A stretch of 48,469 nucleotides of DNA from assembly GCA_016286995.1 (NCBI GenBank), contig JAEEVA010000022.1:1-48469 (forward strand). The letters run 5' to 3'. Positions 8,701 to 18,007 of this stretch are shown here, one piece after another. The translations under genes and the position numbers were made by a program. The stretch is from Prevotella sp. (GTDB lineage Bacteria > Bacteroidota > Bacteroidia > Bacteroidales > Bacteroidaceae). Numbering within the stretch: position 1 is the first letter of the stretch; each line of letters opens with the position of its first letter. The notes beneath the pieces were generated by a model. That model ran no database searches. It was not told where the DNA came from and worked only from the letters and a program-made list of their open reading frames with translations.

Positions 8701-11700
8701 TGCCATCAAGTCCTATTTGAGTATCGTTGGAACCAACGCCCTTGGCGACAGTGCCGCCTGGTGTATTTCGTACGTTCGGCACCACATAACTGCTTACATT
8801 AGGATTATACGCAGTATAGTGTGTATATACGATGTCGTCATAAAGACCATACAGGAGGGAAAGAGCATTGTCGAGCGTGTCGCCCACAGCAACTGCTCCT
8901 TCCAAATCCTGCTCATAGTAACGATACTGGTCCGTGTTGAGTAGCGGTGTGCGAGCAGCTCCTGGCAATACAGGTTTCCAGTCATTGCTGATGACATCCT
9001 CCTGTGACTGGTCAACGCTTATAGCCTCCACACCTCCATTGGTATATACCTTATATATAAACGTATGTGTAACATCATCAGCAAATTTCACTTGTGACTT
9101 CGTTTCATCGAAAGTACCAGAAGTAGATATGAAGCCAGGCTCTACGGCAACAGATGCAGGGGTCTCAGTATTCATCTCGTTTCCGTTGAGGAATTTGTAA
9201 GTGTAGTCGTAGTTGGCTACAGTACCCTGCCCAGCCTGAGCCAAAGCATAATCGCCTGCAGAGTGAGACAGGAGTGCAAAACGGTCTTCTATCGCCTTTG
9301 TCCCTTCAGCCTGGCTACGATTATATATATAGATGGCGTATGGGTCTGGCTGTGAATTATGAGCGAACTTCCACTGCCACTGCTTGTCGTCACCATCAAT
9401 AGTAGCAGGTTTGTCTCCGCCTGCCTGCTTGATGCCACTGTTATATATAGCATTTTTTTCGCACAGCTGCATGGTCAGCCAGTTACCCTTTAGCATGTTC
9501 TGGTTGTCGGATTCCTCGTCATATTCATAGCGTACATACACTACCTTATTATGAGTAAGTGTATTTTCAGTAAGTGTAGTACCATCAAGAGATGTCTCTA
9601 TCTCATCTGTGATGTTGCTATAGGTATCACCAGTCTTGGTTGCTGTAGCATAGTAGGTGAAGTTGGTGGCAAGCGGACTCTGGAAGTGGGCAGGAGTCTG
9701 TGGCATCAGGTCACCACCCGTCTTGTATCGGATAGACTCCTTGCCGTCATTGTCGATGATGAGGTATTCATACACCTCAGGTCGATACAGTTTGGTATAG
9801 GTCTTCGCCACATCATCATCTGTTGGTGCTATCAGTGTGCCAAACTCGGCCATACGGGTAGAATGGTCGAAGCGTGGCATCAGCTGCATATTGCCGTCAG
9901 CATCCTGCACAGCCATATAGGTGGCATTGGTAACAGACAGATTTCTACTGTCATACCATTTGGGGTTAGGAGTAATCACTGTTGCCGTATCCCCCATAGC
10001 GATGGTGCCAGGGACAGCAGGATATGAACCAATAAGAGAACCTTCCTCAAGCGTAGCACCGTTAGCGTCTGTCTTCATGAATTTAGAAGGTGCGCTTACA
10101 GACGAAATCTGAATGTTGTATGGGTCGAAGCCGTTAGAGAAGGAGAAATAACCGAGGCTGTCTATAAGAAGCTGCGCATGTGTATTCAAGGATAGATAAG
10201 TTGCAGTGAAGTTGTTCTTGAAGTCTTTATGATCATAGGCATTAGGATTCTTGTTATCCCAATTGCCATCCGCTTTCTTTTTTGTCCAAGTGTGAACGAC
10301 ATCATTATAACCCATTTCATTATCAATGCTGTCATTAGGCTTTACGTACCATTTCTCGGTATCGAGGATATTATCTTTAAGAATATGAGCCTTCATGTCA
10401 CCGCCTTGAGGAATGTCACTTGCAGTCAGCGTTGTTCCTCCAGCATTTGTGGTAGCATACTTATGATCTGTTCCTTGCTCAATAAGGAACGGCTTACCCG
10501 TACTTGTACTTGGAGTGTATGTCTGTGCATACTCATCCTTGACGATATAGGTGACGTACTGGTCATTCTGGTTACCCTTCTTGTCCAACACGTTCTTTGA
10601 GCCATAAGGTGGCAGGTTGGTCAGGTCGGTAGACGTGAAGTCATCACCACCGATGCGGTCGCTCAACAGATAATACTGATGGAAGCCCGTGCGCTTCTTA
10701 GTCGTTGCCCAGAAAGCATATTCCTTCACCATAGGGCTGTTGTAGGGGCGTATGGCGGCATACTTTGCTTCCTTATCCGGGTCGTCAGGACTTGTAGGCA
10801 GTGGCTTACGCATAATCTCCCAGCCATGCTGGTCGAGCAGGATGAGAACAGGGTCAATGCTTGTCTTGACAAAGTCGAAGTAGCCTTCACCCATGTTTAC
10901 AGTCTGGTACCAGTGTTCAATCTTTTCCCATCCTTTCTTCTTCTCATGGGTACCTTCTTGGCTGCTATAGCCATTGTTGTATCCGTTCCAACGTTTGGCG
11001 TATGCCCATTTTTCGTAGCTGTGGAAGCCAAGGGTGTTCTGCAAGGAGTCTCTCAGAAGAACACCTGTTGTGCTGCCAACCTTTGCTTTTGTGTCAAGAG
11101 GAATGGTCGTCGGGTCACTATCGTTTTCCTTGGCGCTGCTTTCACCATATACCTTCTTTCTGATGGTATCCCACGTCTTCCAGTACTGCTCGAAGGAATT
11201 CACGACATAGCGAGAACCACCTATCTCATTACTTGTTACCAGCTGATACTGTCCCTCACTGCCGAGAACCATGTATTCCGTTGCCGTCTCACTATTCATG
11301 CCAGGCCATCCTAATGTTGTTACAACCTCGCTGTAGCCATCAGGCTTATATGTCATGAAGTAAGCATTATATTCAGAACTGTTGGAGATAGGATACGATT
11401 CTGTCTGGCGCGACTTGATCGTCACGTGGTAGGGGTCACCCTTAGGCGCACCTTCCACGTTGCTCTCAACATACCAAGCCCAACGGGTACGGGTACTTGA
11501 GGCACCTTGCTGTTGTATGTCATACTGCTCCTGACCATACACGAAGAAGTTGCCGTCACCATTGACGTATGGATAGATGGCTTTATGGGCTGTTTTGCTG
11601 ATGCCATCGCTACCGTCCTCATCGTTGAACATCTGACCAGCCTCGTACTGCAGCAGATACAACTGACCAGCTTTCAGGTTCACGAGGTCGTTCACATCAT

Positions 11701-14680
11701 AAGTAACGTAAATATTTGTTATCATATTCCCAATTTCATTTCCCACGGGGATTGTGCATGAGAGATCAGACCAATAATAATAAGTATTTACTAACGGACT
11801 GCGGTATCGTGGTGGAAAGAACGGAGCGTCATCAGACGTGTGTCGAGTTGTAACTTGCAACAATTCGTTATGTGCCATATCTATAAGGTGATAAGTAACG
11901 TCTCTAGCAGACGTTCCAATCAACTTGAATCGCAACTGATTATAACCAGAGCTGTATGTCGTGTTTTTGTAAAGTTTGACGGCATTCTCGGTGGTGCTCG
12001 AAATGTTACGTCCTATGTTGTAGTAAGTCTCAGATGCATCCACACCATCACCTGTTGCAACCATCACCTCATAGAATCCGGGATTGTCAGCGGATTGTTT
12101 TGCGATAAAGAGGGAAGCATTAGTTTTAGTATCCCAGCCAAGAGCAGTATTATCTGCAAGAGTAGATACAGTCTTTATATATTTTTCCTTACCATTATTT
12201 AATATTATCATGGCGTAAGGGTCACTATAATCGAGTATCCATTGGAAATGACCATTTGCTGTTTCATCTGTAGAGATACTTTCTTTGCTGTAGATATTTG
12301 CGTCTTCAGAGGTTTCTGAGGTGTATATATACTCTGCGTTCAGTGTAACATTAAAGCTAATATCGGGGTCGACTGAAGGAGTGCCACTATAGCGCACAAA
12401 GATGTCTCGATTGCTGTCATATGGTGCGTTATTGATAACAGGTGTTCCTGCCTTAGCGTCATCAAGTGAGCCATGGTAAGTGACTGTAGCAGAAGAAAGG
12501 AAAGGACTACGAATGACGGCGGGTATATCCGTCCACGATTTGAGCGCCTTGCCCACATCATGTGAATCAGAAGCCTTCACGGCGATGTCACCATCATCAT
12601 TGCGTACGATGTGGTAGTAATATTTTAGTTTTTCCAGTTCCACCACCCTAATGCGGATTGAGTCACTACTATAGGTAACAGGTTTGTCATTGGCAGCAGA
12701 TCCCAAATTGATGTATCTGGGATTGGCGCTGGCGGTTCCATACTGCCTGAGCAACATACCAGCCTCACCAATGCTTTCATACATTATCTCCCATGTGGTG
12801 ATGTCTAATGTGCCTGTCATATTGGTGCTTAGGTCTGTGTTGTTCGCAGAACCAGTATTACAACCGATGAATTTATTGCCAGAGGCATCCTCACATGCTT
12901 TACGGTTGAGAATCCTCAGTCGGTAAGGATCACCGATAAATGCCACCATTGCCTCTGGAGAAGCCTCGCCTTGGTGTATTTGGCTGGCTGTGTTAGACCC
13001 CTTTGCGGCGCCGCTGCCATCAGTTACAACAAGTTTGTTGGAGCTGCCTTCATAAGCAATGTATTTAGGATTCGCAACACCATCCATACGCATGGTGTAC
13101 CAACGAGCGTCTTTGTAGTCATAAACACCACCTTTGGCAGTGAGTGTGTCGAAAGGCAAACTTTCAGATACGGTATAGTCTAAATAGATGTTATTGCCGT
13201 TATTTGCTTTCTGAATATCCTCAAAAGAGGTAACAGGATTGTTATGTGCTGCATCTGAGTATGCAGTGTAGCTGACATACTTACGCTTCAACACATCAGG
13301 GACGTGGTCAGCAGGGTTGTTATCAATTCTTGCATCACTCCACTTCATGGTTGCAGTGAGTTCTGCAGGGGAACCATAACCATGTGGCGTAACATGTACT
13401 GTGTATGTCTTTATCTCATAGAAATTGATAGAAAGGGCAGAACCGACTGCCTGTGCTTTAAAGTATGGTTGACTTCGTCTATTCCCGCTTTCGGAATCAT
13501 AATTGTCATAGTAAGAATAATATTGATTGCTAGCGTTAGGTTGGTTAGTAGTAGGACTTGTGGAGTTACCGTCTCCTTGATTCATCTTACTACCGACAAA
13601 CATATACCCGCCTTTCTTATTATTCAGCAGGGCGAAGGCATTCAGCGTAGGTGACTCAGATCTGTAGAAACCATGCCAGTCGTCATATTGCGCATCCTTT
13701 TGGGTAACGTAGAATTTTTCCCAGCATTCAGCGTATTTAGCTTCTGTCCATTCACCAGCACTTTTGATACCTGACTGAATCTTGTAATGTTTGTTATTAC
13801 TCACATCAAACCACATTGAAGTTGCACCAATCTTGCACATGAGGGTAGAACCCGCATAGGGTTTGACTGTTCCTGTATTATCTACATTAGTAATCGCGTC
13901 AGTTATATGCAACTCTTTTCCCTCGTATGAAGTCGTGATGGTGATGTTGTAAGGATCTTGACCTGTGAACTTGAATCCAGCGAAAAGTCCGATTGGTCCC
14001 CATTTTGACCACTTCCAACCGAGTTGACTACTACCATTTTCAGGTATGACGAAATCATCACTTGCCAATTGCTCTCCTGACAGACCGCTGCTTAAGGCGT
14101 TGGCAATACGGTTGTTACGGCTACGGTTGTAGCACATGAATTTCTGATTGCCACCATTGGTGAAGCCAACGTTATAACTCGTTCCACCGTTGATGTCAAG
14201 AATACTATTAGAACCAATATAATCGTAGGTGACATAGATGTCAGTATAATCACCTACAGGGTCTCCTGCTGTTAGCTCATTTGACAGACAGTCAAACCCA
14301 TCTCCAGAACAGTCATAGATGTAATACTTTGTATTGATGATTTTTGTGCTATGCCCATTATCGTAGAGTTGTGTATAGGTTGGCGTGGCACTTCCCCAAT
14401 ACCTATAACCCGTGGCAAGCGGACTCTTGTATTGGTCTGGCAGCCCTACCGTTGCTTCCTCGCTGGTGCATTGCAGCGCCTCGACACGGATATTCGGATG
14501 GAAATCTCCAACACCGTTAAAGCGCTTCACAGTAAACGGCTTGGTAAGGATGTGGTAAGTGACCTTCTTCGCTGCCCACGCCTCATTTATTATACTGCCT
14601 ACCATCATCATCAGCAGCAGGGTGAATATTCGGATAATATGTAGTCTTGTCTTATGCATGCTATTCAGTATCATATTCAT
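5756..14680 (-). CDS. Giant secreted repeat protein (2974 aa)
   Basis: No named family is recognised. An N-terminal signal peptide (hydrophobic residues ~13-31, likely cleavage after AWA at 36) sends it out of the cytoplasm. The body is built of about eight degenerate modules of roughly 240-440 residues. Each contains an xYHI/L strand, a RSPL-like motif with aromatic residues, an IYVTYDY-like strand and a DPYxIxI motif; DPY occurs at residues 242, 584, 820, 1082, 1519, 1779, 2036 and 2323. The last ~350 residues differ, and the tail IYDLQGRK...GIYILNGQKFSKK resembles a short type IX-type sorting tail also present on the GH5 enzyme. M3 or M8 could be the true start. It ends an operon with fimbrillin-type genes, so a surface adhesin or fimbrial tip role is plausible. 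That role is inferred. Confidence 0.85.
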   Translation of the reverse strand: MNMILNSMHKTRLHIIRIFTLLLMMMVGSIINEAWAAKKVTYHILTKPFTVKRFNGVGDFHPNIRVEALQCTSEEATVGLPDQYKSPLATGYRYWGSATPTYTQLYDNGHSTKIINTKYYIYDCSGDGFDCLSNELTAGDPVGDYTDIYVTYDYIGSNSILDINGGTSYNVGFTNGGNQKFMCYNRSRNNRIANALSSGLSGEQLASDDFVIPENGSSQLGWKWSKWGPIGLFAGFKFTGQDPYNITITTSYEGKELHITDAITNVDNTGTVKPYAGSTLMCKIGATSMWFDVSNNKHYKIQSGIKSAGEWTEAKYAECWEKFYVTQKDAQYDDWHGFYRSESPTLNAFALLNNKKGGYMFVGSKMNQGDGNSTSPTTNQPNASNQYYSYYDNYDSESGNRRSQPYFKAQAVGSALSINFYEIKTYTVHVTPHGYGSPAELTATMKWSDARIDNNPADHVPDVLKRKYVSYTAYSDAAHNNPVTSFEDIQKANNGNNIYLDYTVSESLPFDTLTAKGGVYDYKDARWYTMRMDGVANPKYIAYEGSSNKLVVTDGSGAAKGSNTASQIHQGEASPEAMVAFIGDPYRLRILNRKACEDASGNKFIGCNTGSANNTDLSTNMTGTLDITTWEIMYESIGEAGMLLRQYGTASANPRYINLGSAANDKPVTYSSDSIRIRVVELEKLKYYYHIVRNDDGDIAVKASDSHDVGKALKSWTDIPAVIRSPFLSSATVTYHGSLDDAKAGTPVINNAPYDSNRDIFVRYSGTPSVDPDISFNVTLNAEYIYTSETSEDANIYSKESISTDETANGHFQWILDYSDPYAMIILNNGKEKYIKTVSTLADNTALGWDTKTNASLFIAKQSADNPGFYEVMVATGDGVDASETYYNIGRNISSTTENAVKLYKNTTYSSGYNQLRFKLIGTSARDVTYHLIDMAHNELLQVTTRHTSDDAPFFPPRYRSPLVNTYYYWSDLSCTIPVGNEIGNMITNIYVTYDVNDLVNLKAGQLYLLQYEAGQMFNDEDGSDGISKTAHKAIYPYVNGDGNFFVYGQEQYDIQQQGASSTRTRWAWYVESNVEGAPKGDPYHVTIKSRQTESYPISNSSEYNAYFMTYKPDGYSEVVTTLGWPGMNSETATEYMVLGSEGQYQLVTSNEIGGSRYVVNSFEQYWKTWDTIRKKVYGESSAKENDSDPTTIPLDTKAKVGSTTGVLLRDSLQNTLGFHSYEKWAYAKRWNGYNNGYSSQEGTHEKKKGWEKIEHWYQTVNMGEGYFDFVKTSIDPVLILLDQHGWEIMRKPLPTSPDDPDKEAKYAAIRPYNSPMVKEYAFWATTKKRTGFHQYYLLSDRIGGDDFTSTDLTNLPPYGSKNVLDKKGNQNDQYVTYIVKDEYAQTYTPSTSTGKPFLIEQGTDHKYATTNAGGTTLTASDIPQGGDMKAHILKDNILDTEKWYVKPNDSIDNEMGYNDVVHTWTKKKADGNWDNKNPNAYDHKDFKNNFTATYLSLNTHAQLLIDSLGYFSFSNGFDPYNIQISSVSAPSKFMKTDANGATLEEGSLIGSYPAVPGTIAMGDTATVITPNPKWYDSRNLSVTNATYMAVQDADGNMQLMPRFDHSTRMAEFGTLIAPTDDDVAKTYTKLYRPEVYEYLIIDNDGKESIRYKTGGDLMPQTPAHFQSPLATNFTYYATATKTGDTYSNITDEIETSLDGTTLTENTLTHNKVVYVRYEYDEESDNQNMLKGNWLTMQLCEKNAIYNSGIKQAGGDKPATIDGDDKQWQWKFAHNSQPDPYAIYIYNRSQAEGTKAIEDRFALLSHSAGDYALAQAGQGTVANYDYTYKFLNGNEMNTETPASVAVEPGFISTSGTFDETKSQVKFADDVTHTFIYKVYTNGGVEAISVDQSQEDVISNDWKPVLPGAARTPLLNTDQYRYYEQDLEGAVAVGDTLDNALSLLYGLYDDIVYTHYTAYNPNVSSYVVPNVRNTPGGTVAKGVGSNDTQIGLDGKRPYNIIWYADYMMRSDGTSITSEANKELQTSAAFEWEFDGDDPYAIKIKSVGETNKYIHAATPLTTELSTTATPFMLLYKDGYDYGVFAKTGDATTKLSGYGNTLTTGDPEHFIPFALSTFKVIYHLMIKNIGEDVRIPYRGTETGGVVAPSYKIMEGTTLRDLESRNSTGGIENHIDGDKYQLGSTLRDSTYCVDAGHVSLGDAFEIPQVFYRPNVIYHYYIGGVYDQEWNDDDIMNAEYKGLELTNMGEDTGLLGKIVWVNIVYKFLGGLETNAGTGFVTSVDDNMWYTFETSDATPMLAEFTGTLQTKSGYATHYTNDYLWTPVGDPYGFKMYNRYLHKNLRESKVMSTSDFTTDRPIEMVADDASKPYLPANSVYELLANNLTTPGYFRVHPVVNMHDVTQYYIKNNSSTGAMALNATPTEWTFSINEDLMRPYYQATGYVGGLNAAGKAAYEAALNVEGDLAKLMALQKVVYDHDNNNSEDDPTNPNYIVHYTPGYYRLHNQPGSSGITTPRYMSGYTHLIESTDYDNNSGADADGDGNNDVDILPLHFYEVEKYDVNNPTFNDLSTVGTDYTESVATRGDIPLVTVDKDPASIFYFAGAAAASPSSTMPSSTMQTQGLYVKGNKMTATPGDATSFNIIDIGAGIVALQGGDYFLKYAQTNPKYDLKFDNTLSTVESTRWCMQPVQKGATAGNGEMPLKVATNNGGDEHYYTTFYAPFDVLLTGANDVAYIIPPGQWPAMTTASTQYILYPKEIGEYNTAESGCPENYRGNNQFVPAGTPVIIRTKNTSGEVTMALPTATPSTRITTDLSGQYLEQMLTQSETEYVFVLGRSYTHSDQFTYNGGTGVVTPAGLEFDRGVGFYKNANNNRESNATKTMWTRNNKYVYGNKIYYRAAISSSAPEMTRGIEFVPIIFDDESEEELDPDGSKLQMAGDNCIYDLQGRKVATEEQVKDGTWQQRLSPGIYILNGQKFSKK

Positions 14681-14701
14681 ATTGGTTGTTGTGCTTGGTA
14701 T

Positions 14702-15979
14702 TTATCGATAATACTGCTCTATCTGGCAGGCGTAGCTGGGATTCTCTTGCAATAGGCGGTCGAAGGCGCGTGCCACGGCATCGCTATCACCTGCAAGGGT
14801 ATCCTTCAGCAACTGCTTCGACTGTTCTAAGGCTGTCACTACGGGTTTCCAATTGTTTTCCCTGACGGCATTAGCCATTTCACCTGCCACCTCACGATTG
14901 GGAATGTAGCATTCGTCCTCGCGCCAGTCATAGCCCAGATAGCCCAGGTGGATGAGTGCAGTGAGCACGTCGTTCTTGCTGCTGATGGTGGACATGTCAT
15001 TCTGGAATCCAGTAGGGTCAACAGGACAACGTCCGCCTGCCAACATATAGATGATGTCGTCCTTCAGGCCTTCGTAGTTCATATTGATATAGTCTGCCAC
15101 AGCGGCGAAGGCTCCTGTAGAAGCCCAGAAACTGCGGCAGCGACGACGCGAAATGGCCTGCATCACAGAATTAGGATTGAACATCGACTGTTCGTCGCCT
15201 ATCTGATAGCCGTCGTACCACTTCTCCAATTCGTCGAAGTCCATATTGTACTTAGTGGCCAACGCCCTGACCTCGTCTTTGGTGAATCCAAAGAACTGGG
15301 CCATATCGCCGGGTTCCACCATCGAATATTCCGCGAAGTTGTTCAGGGCCGACTCCGTTTTATACTTCTTCACAGGCAGAATGCCAGTCATATAGACGCC
15401 AGCGAAGACCCTGTAGGCTGCATAGTCTTTAAACATGCGGCGCAACCAGTTGACGTAGTTGTCCATAGCTGTAGTGCCCGCCTTGAACTCGCGGCAGATG
15501 GCATCCCACTCGTCGATGATGAAGATAAACGGCTCATTGGTCTTGGCATTGATGCGAATGAGCAATGCCATCAGGTCGTCGTCGTCCTTCACGGGGACAT
15601 CGGGATAGGCCTCGTGGATGTCGGCCTTCATTTCCTCGTTGATGTGCAGCATGATGCTATCGTCCTTGAAACGGGTCACGAAAGACGTTATGTCCAAATA
15701 GATAACGGGATACTTGTTCAGGTGCTTCTCAAACTGCGGGTCGCTAGCTATCTGCAGGTCGGCAAACAGCTGGCGCGAGTCGCACGAATGGTCGTAGTAG
15801 GCACAGAGCATCTTGGCTGCCATCGACTTACCGAAGCGACGGCTACGAGTCACGCAACTGCAGCTACGCTCCGTGAACAGCGTGCTGTTGACAACGGAAA
15901 TGAGTCCCGATTTGTCAATGTATTCGCTATTGCGAACCCTCTGAAATCCTGCATTACCTGTGTTTATATAAATTCCCAT
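14702..15979 (-). CDS. AAA-ATPase_like protein lacking its C-terminal nuclease domain (425 aa)
   Basis: Belongs to the Bacteroidales family of AAA-ATPase_like (PF09820) proteins. IYINTGNAGF and SEYIDKS are near the N-terminus, the atypical P-loop RSRRFGKS at residues 45-52, and Walker B FIFIIDEWDA at 151-160. Family members usually run to about 510-580 residues and end in a PD-(D/E)XK_9 nuclease-like domain. This one stops at QIEQYYR, just where that domain should start, and the giant gene begins 21 bp later. The first in-frame start upstream is a TTG at 15994, but ATG 15979 (MGIYINTG) is preferred. It interrupts an otherwise coherent fimbrial operon. Function is unknown; it may be a truncated passenger gene. 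Confidence 0.8.
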   Translation of the reverse strand: MGIYINTGNAGFQRVRNSEYIDKSGLISVVNSTLFTERSCSCVTRSRRFGKSMAAKMLCAYYDHSCDSRQLFADLQIASDPQFEKHLNKYPVIYLDITSFVTRFKDDSIMLHINEEMKADIHEAYPDVPVKDDDDLMALLIRINAKTNEPFIFIIDEWDAICREFKAGTTAMDNYVNWLRRMFKDYAAYRVFAGVYMTGILPVKKYKTESALNNFAEYSMVEPGDMAQFFGFTKDEVRALATKYNMDFDELEKWYDGYQIGDEQSMFNPNSVMQAISRRRCRSFWASTGAFAAVADYINMNYEGLKDDIIYMLAGGRCPVDPTGFQNDMSTISSKNDVLTALIHLGYLGYDWREDECYIPNREVAGEMANAVRENNWKPVVTALEQSKQLLKDTLAGDSDAVARAFDRLLQENPSYACQIEQYYR

Positions 15980-16000
15980 GCTGTTGTTTCTCAATTACAC

Positions 16001-16040
16001 ATCTTACATCTAACATCTTACATCACACATCTTACATCTC
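16001..16040. repeat. 7-nt array ATCTTAC x5 between fimbrillin and AAA genes
   Basis: Units are ATCTTAC, ATCTAAC, ATCTTAC, ATCACAC, ATCTTAC, then ATCTC. It fills most of the gap between the fimbrillin stop and the AAA start. Confidence 0.9.
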
Positions 16041-16041
16041 C

Positions 16042-16986
16042 TTACCATTGCTCTGTATATTTTGATGTATCCACCTGCAGGCCGTACTTCGAGACGGTGA
16101 GGCTATAGGTATAACTGTAGCCTGCTTGCCAGTCTAATGTCAGCGCACTGGAGGTTAGGTCCGTTGAAAAACTGTTCCATTCATCCCATGAGACATTGAC
16201 GGTAATGGTTTGCGAACCATAGTTGTCTGGGATGATGAGGTATGGAGTGTTTGCTGCAAGCGTTCCCAAAGAACTTTCTCCTCCTTTGTCTGACCATGTT
16301 GAATATGGTGGATTATTACTATCAAATGTACATGTGCCCGTTTTATAGAAGACACTGCCACTGATGGTGATGCTATTGATTTTCACTGCTGTTCCGCTTG
16401 CTTCCGACAGCTTGAAATAGATACGGGCAAAAGGATGCTTGAAAGTCAATTCAACACCACTTGTGCCGTTGTTAGCTCTATTTTGGTCGATGACCAGTGC
16501 CCAGATAAACTCCTTGTTCACTGTTCCGCTCATGTCGCAAGTGAACTGTGGCTGACGGGCTGTCGTATATGTTGGTCCTGTGATATAACTGTCGGGAGTA
16601 GCAGGCATATAGGCAAAAAAGTCGAGATTGTCTGTTAATGGCCAATAGTGCTTTTCAGCAAAAGTCCAAGCACTGCTGCCATTCCAAGTTGCTGTGATTC
16701 CATTGACATTTGAAGTGGTATTGACTGTTGTTGTTTCTGCATCGTATGCCCAGCATTTGAAGCTTCCTTCTGCCTGAATGGCGGCGGTATTGTCGTACGT
16801 CGTGGCGCGTGTTCCGTCGTACCAGGTGGTGGTATTGGTGGTAAAGCCGATTTCCACATTATCGTTGGTGGGGGCATCAGAGGTGCTGCTGCTATCGTCT
16901 GAGCAGGACGTGGTGAAGAAGGCACTCAAAAGGATGAAGGCCAGCAGCAGGGGATTGTGTTGTATATTTTTAGTCGATAGCTTCAT
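16042..16986 (-). CDS. Fimbrillin family lipoprotein (314 aa)
   Basis: A lipoprotein signal peptide ends in the lipobox TTSC (Cys28). The mature part fits the fimbrillin family (PF13149-like): EIGFTTNT near the N-terminus, KHYWPLTDNLDFFAYMP, VELTFKHPFARIYFKL, TLAANTPYLIIPDN, and a final domain ending WQAGYSYTYSLTVSKYGLQVD. Such proteins are pilin subunits or minor components of Mfa/Fim-like fimbriae that reach the surface as lipoproteins before assembly. It follows the DUF5119 gene by 25 bp on the same strand. ATG at 16986 is well placed before the signal peptide. Confidence 0.88.
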   Translation of the reverse strand: MKLSTKNIQHNPLLLAFILLSAFFTTSCSDDSSSTSDAPTNDNVEIGFTTNTTTWYDGTRATTYDNTAAIQAEGSFKCWAYDAETTTVNTTSNVNGITATWNGSSAWTFAEKHYWPLTDNLDFFAYMPATPDSYITGPTYTTARQPQFTCDMSGTVNKEFIWALVIDQNRANNGTSGVELTFKHPFARIYFKLSEASGTAVKINSITISGSVFYKTGTCTFDSNNPPYSTWSDKGGESSLGTLAANTPYLIIPDNYGSQTITVNVSWDEWNSFSTDLTSSALTLDWQAGYSYTYSLTVSKYGLQVDTSKYTEQW

Positions 16987-17011
16987 ATCCGTTGATGTCT
17001 ATTTGAAAGTA

Positions 17012-18007
17012 TTACATGCCGACATCAATGTCGACACCTTGCCAGCCATCAATGGTGGGCTGGAAACCAGAACCATTGACGATGGGCTTGGGAACGGGGA
17101 GACCGTCGATTTCAATCGTAATGTCATCGTCGTCGTCACCCGAACCCGGATCGTCAGGACCATGGGGATGCATCTGGTCGGTGACGTCAATCGTATAATA
17201 CCATTGAGTGCCGTCGGCCAAGATGGCATAGATAGTCAGATAGTGTTTGTTATTTTGATTAGGACAATGCCCGAAGATGCGTAGCTTACCTACCAGCGTG
17301 GAGCCGTCGACCACCTGTATGGTAAAGGCCTCAGTGGCCAGGTCATCGCTGAGTTGTCCGTCCTCCATATAGATGGAGGCTGCAAGGCCAGTGAGTGCAC
17401 CGCCAAACTGTCCTGTATACTGCAGGTTAGGCACATTGATAATTTTGAGACTGATCTCCTTGAAGCGGCGATGAGGCTGGAGGGTGACAGTGGTCTGGGT
17501 GTTGGGGTCGAGGGTGAAAGCGTTGCCAGCTGTACCGTACAGAGGATCGGGTTCAAGGATAACGGGCTGGTCCTCGGTGGTGGCAGCACGTGGCATGGCA
17601 TTACGAGTGGACAGCTGCGTACCTTCCTCGATACTCGACTTACGCGTGTAAGCCTCAAGGGATGACGGGTTCTCCATGCCACGATAGAGGATGGTCTCTG
17701 TATCGTAGTTATAGGTGGAAGGGCGATAGCTGCCCATCGTCAGTCGGGCCGTTCCGCCCTCCATGCCTGTAAAGTCGTAGCGGATGGGGTCGGCACTGAC
17801 GTTGTCAGCATGATAGAAAAGGACTGTCATGCCTTTCACATCGGCTTGGTGCGACTGTGACCAGTCATAGGCCACACGCACTTCACCCATGTGGCTGTGG
17901 TCGTAGCAGAGATCCTTGTACTGGCAGCTGCAAAGGAGCATAGGAACTATAGTAACCACAGTAGCTATAGTGACTATAGGAGCTATAGAAAGACGACGGC
18001 GCTTCAT
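17012..18007 (-). CDS. DUF5119 family fimbrial-operon lipoprotein (331 aa)
   Basis: A signal peptide with lipobox LLCSC (residues ~24-28) is followed by YDHSHMGEVRVAYDWSQ, a motif of DUF5119 proteins found in Bacteroidales fimbrial operons. The C-terminus has an acidic run (GSGDDDDD) and then a short Ile/Val-rich end. ATG at 18007 overlaps the stop of the upstream DUF3575 gene (ATGA). It is preceded by AAAGGAGGTG at 18012-18021, a textbook Shine-Dalgarno and rare in this phylum. A longer frame to 18043 exists but starts inside the previous gene. Likely a periplasmic or outer-membrane accessory or minor subunit; the exact role is unknown. Confidence 0.85.
   Translation of the reverse strand: MKRRRLSIAPIVTIATVVTIVPMLLCSCQYKDLCYDHSHMGEVRVAYDWSQSHQADVKGMTVLFYHADNVSADPIRYDFTGMEGGTARLTMGSYRPSTYNYDTETILYRGMENPSSLEAYTRKSSIEEGTQLSTRNAMPRAATTEDQPVILEPDPLYGTAGNAFTLDPNTQTTVTLQPHRRFKEISLKIINVPNLQYTGQFGGALTGLAASIYMEDGQLSDDLATEAFTIQVVDGSTLVGKLRIFGHCPNQNNKHYLTIYAILADGTQWYYTIDVTDQMHPHGPDDPGSGDDDDDITIEIDGLPVPKPIVNGSGFQPTIDGWQGVDIDVGM

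Noticed and set aside
14702..15979. Calling the AAA gene a full nuclease or a transposase
   Set aside because: The nuclease domain is absent and no DDE or recombinase motif is present.
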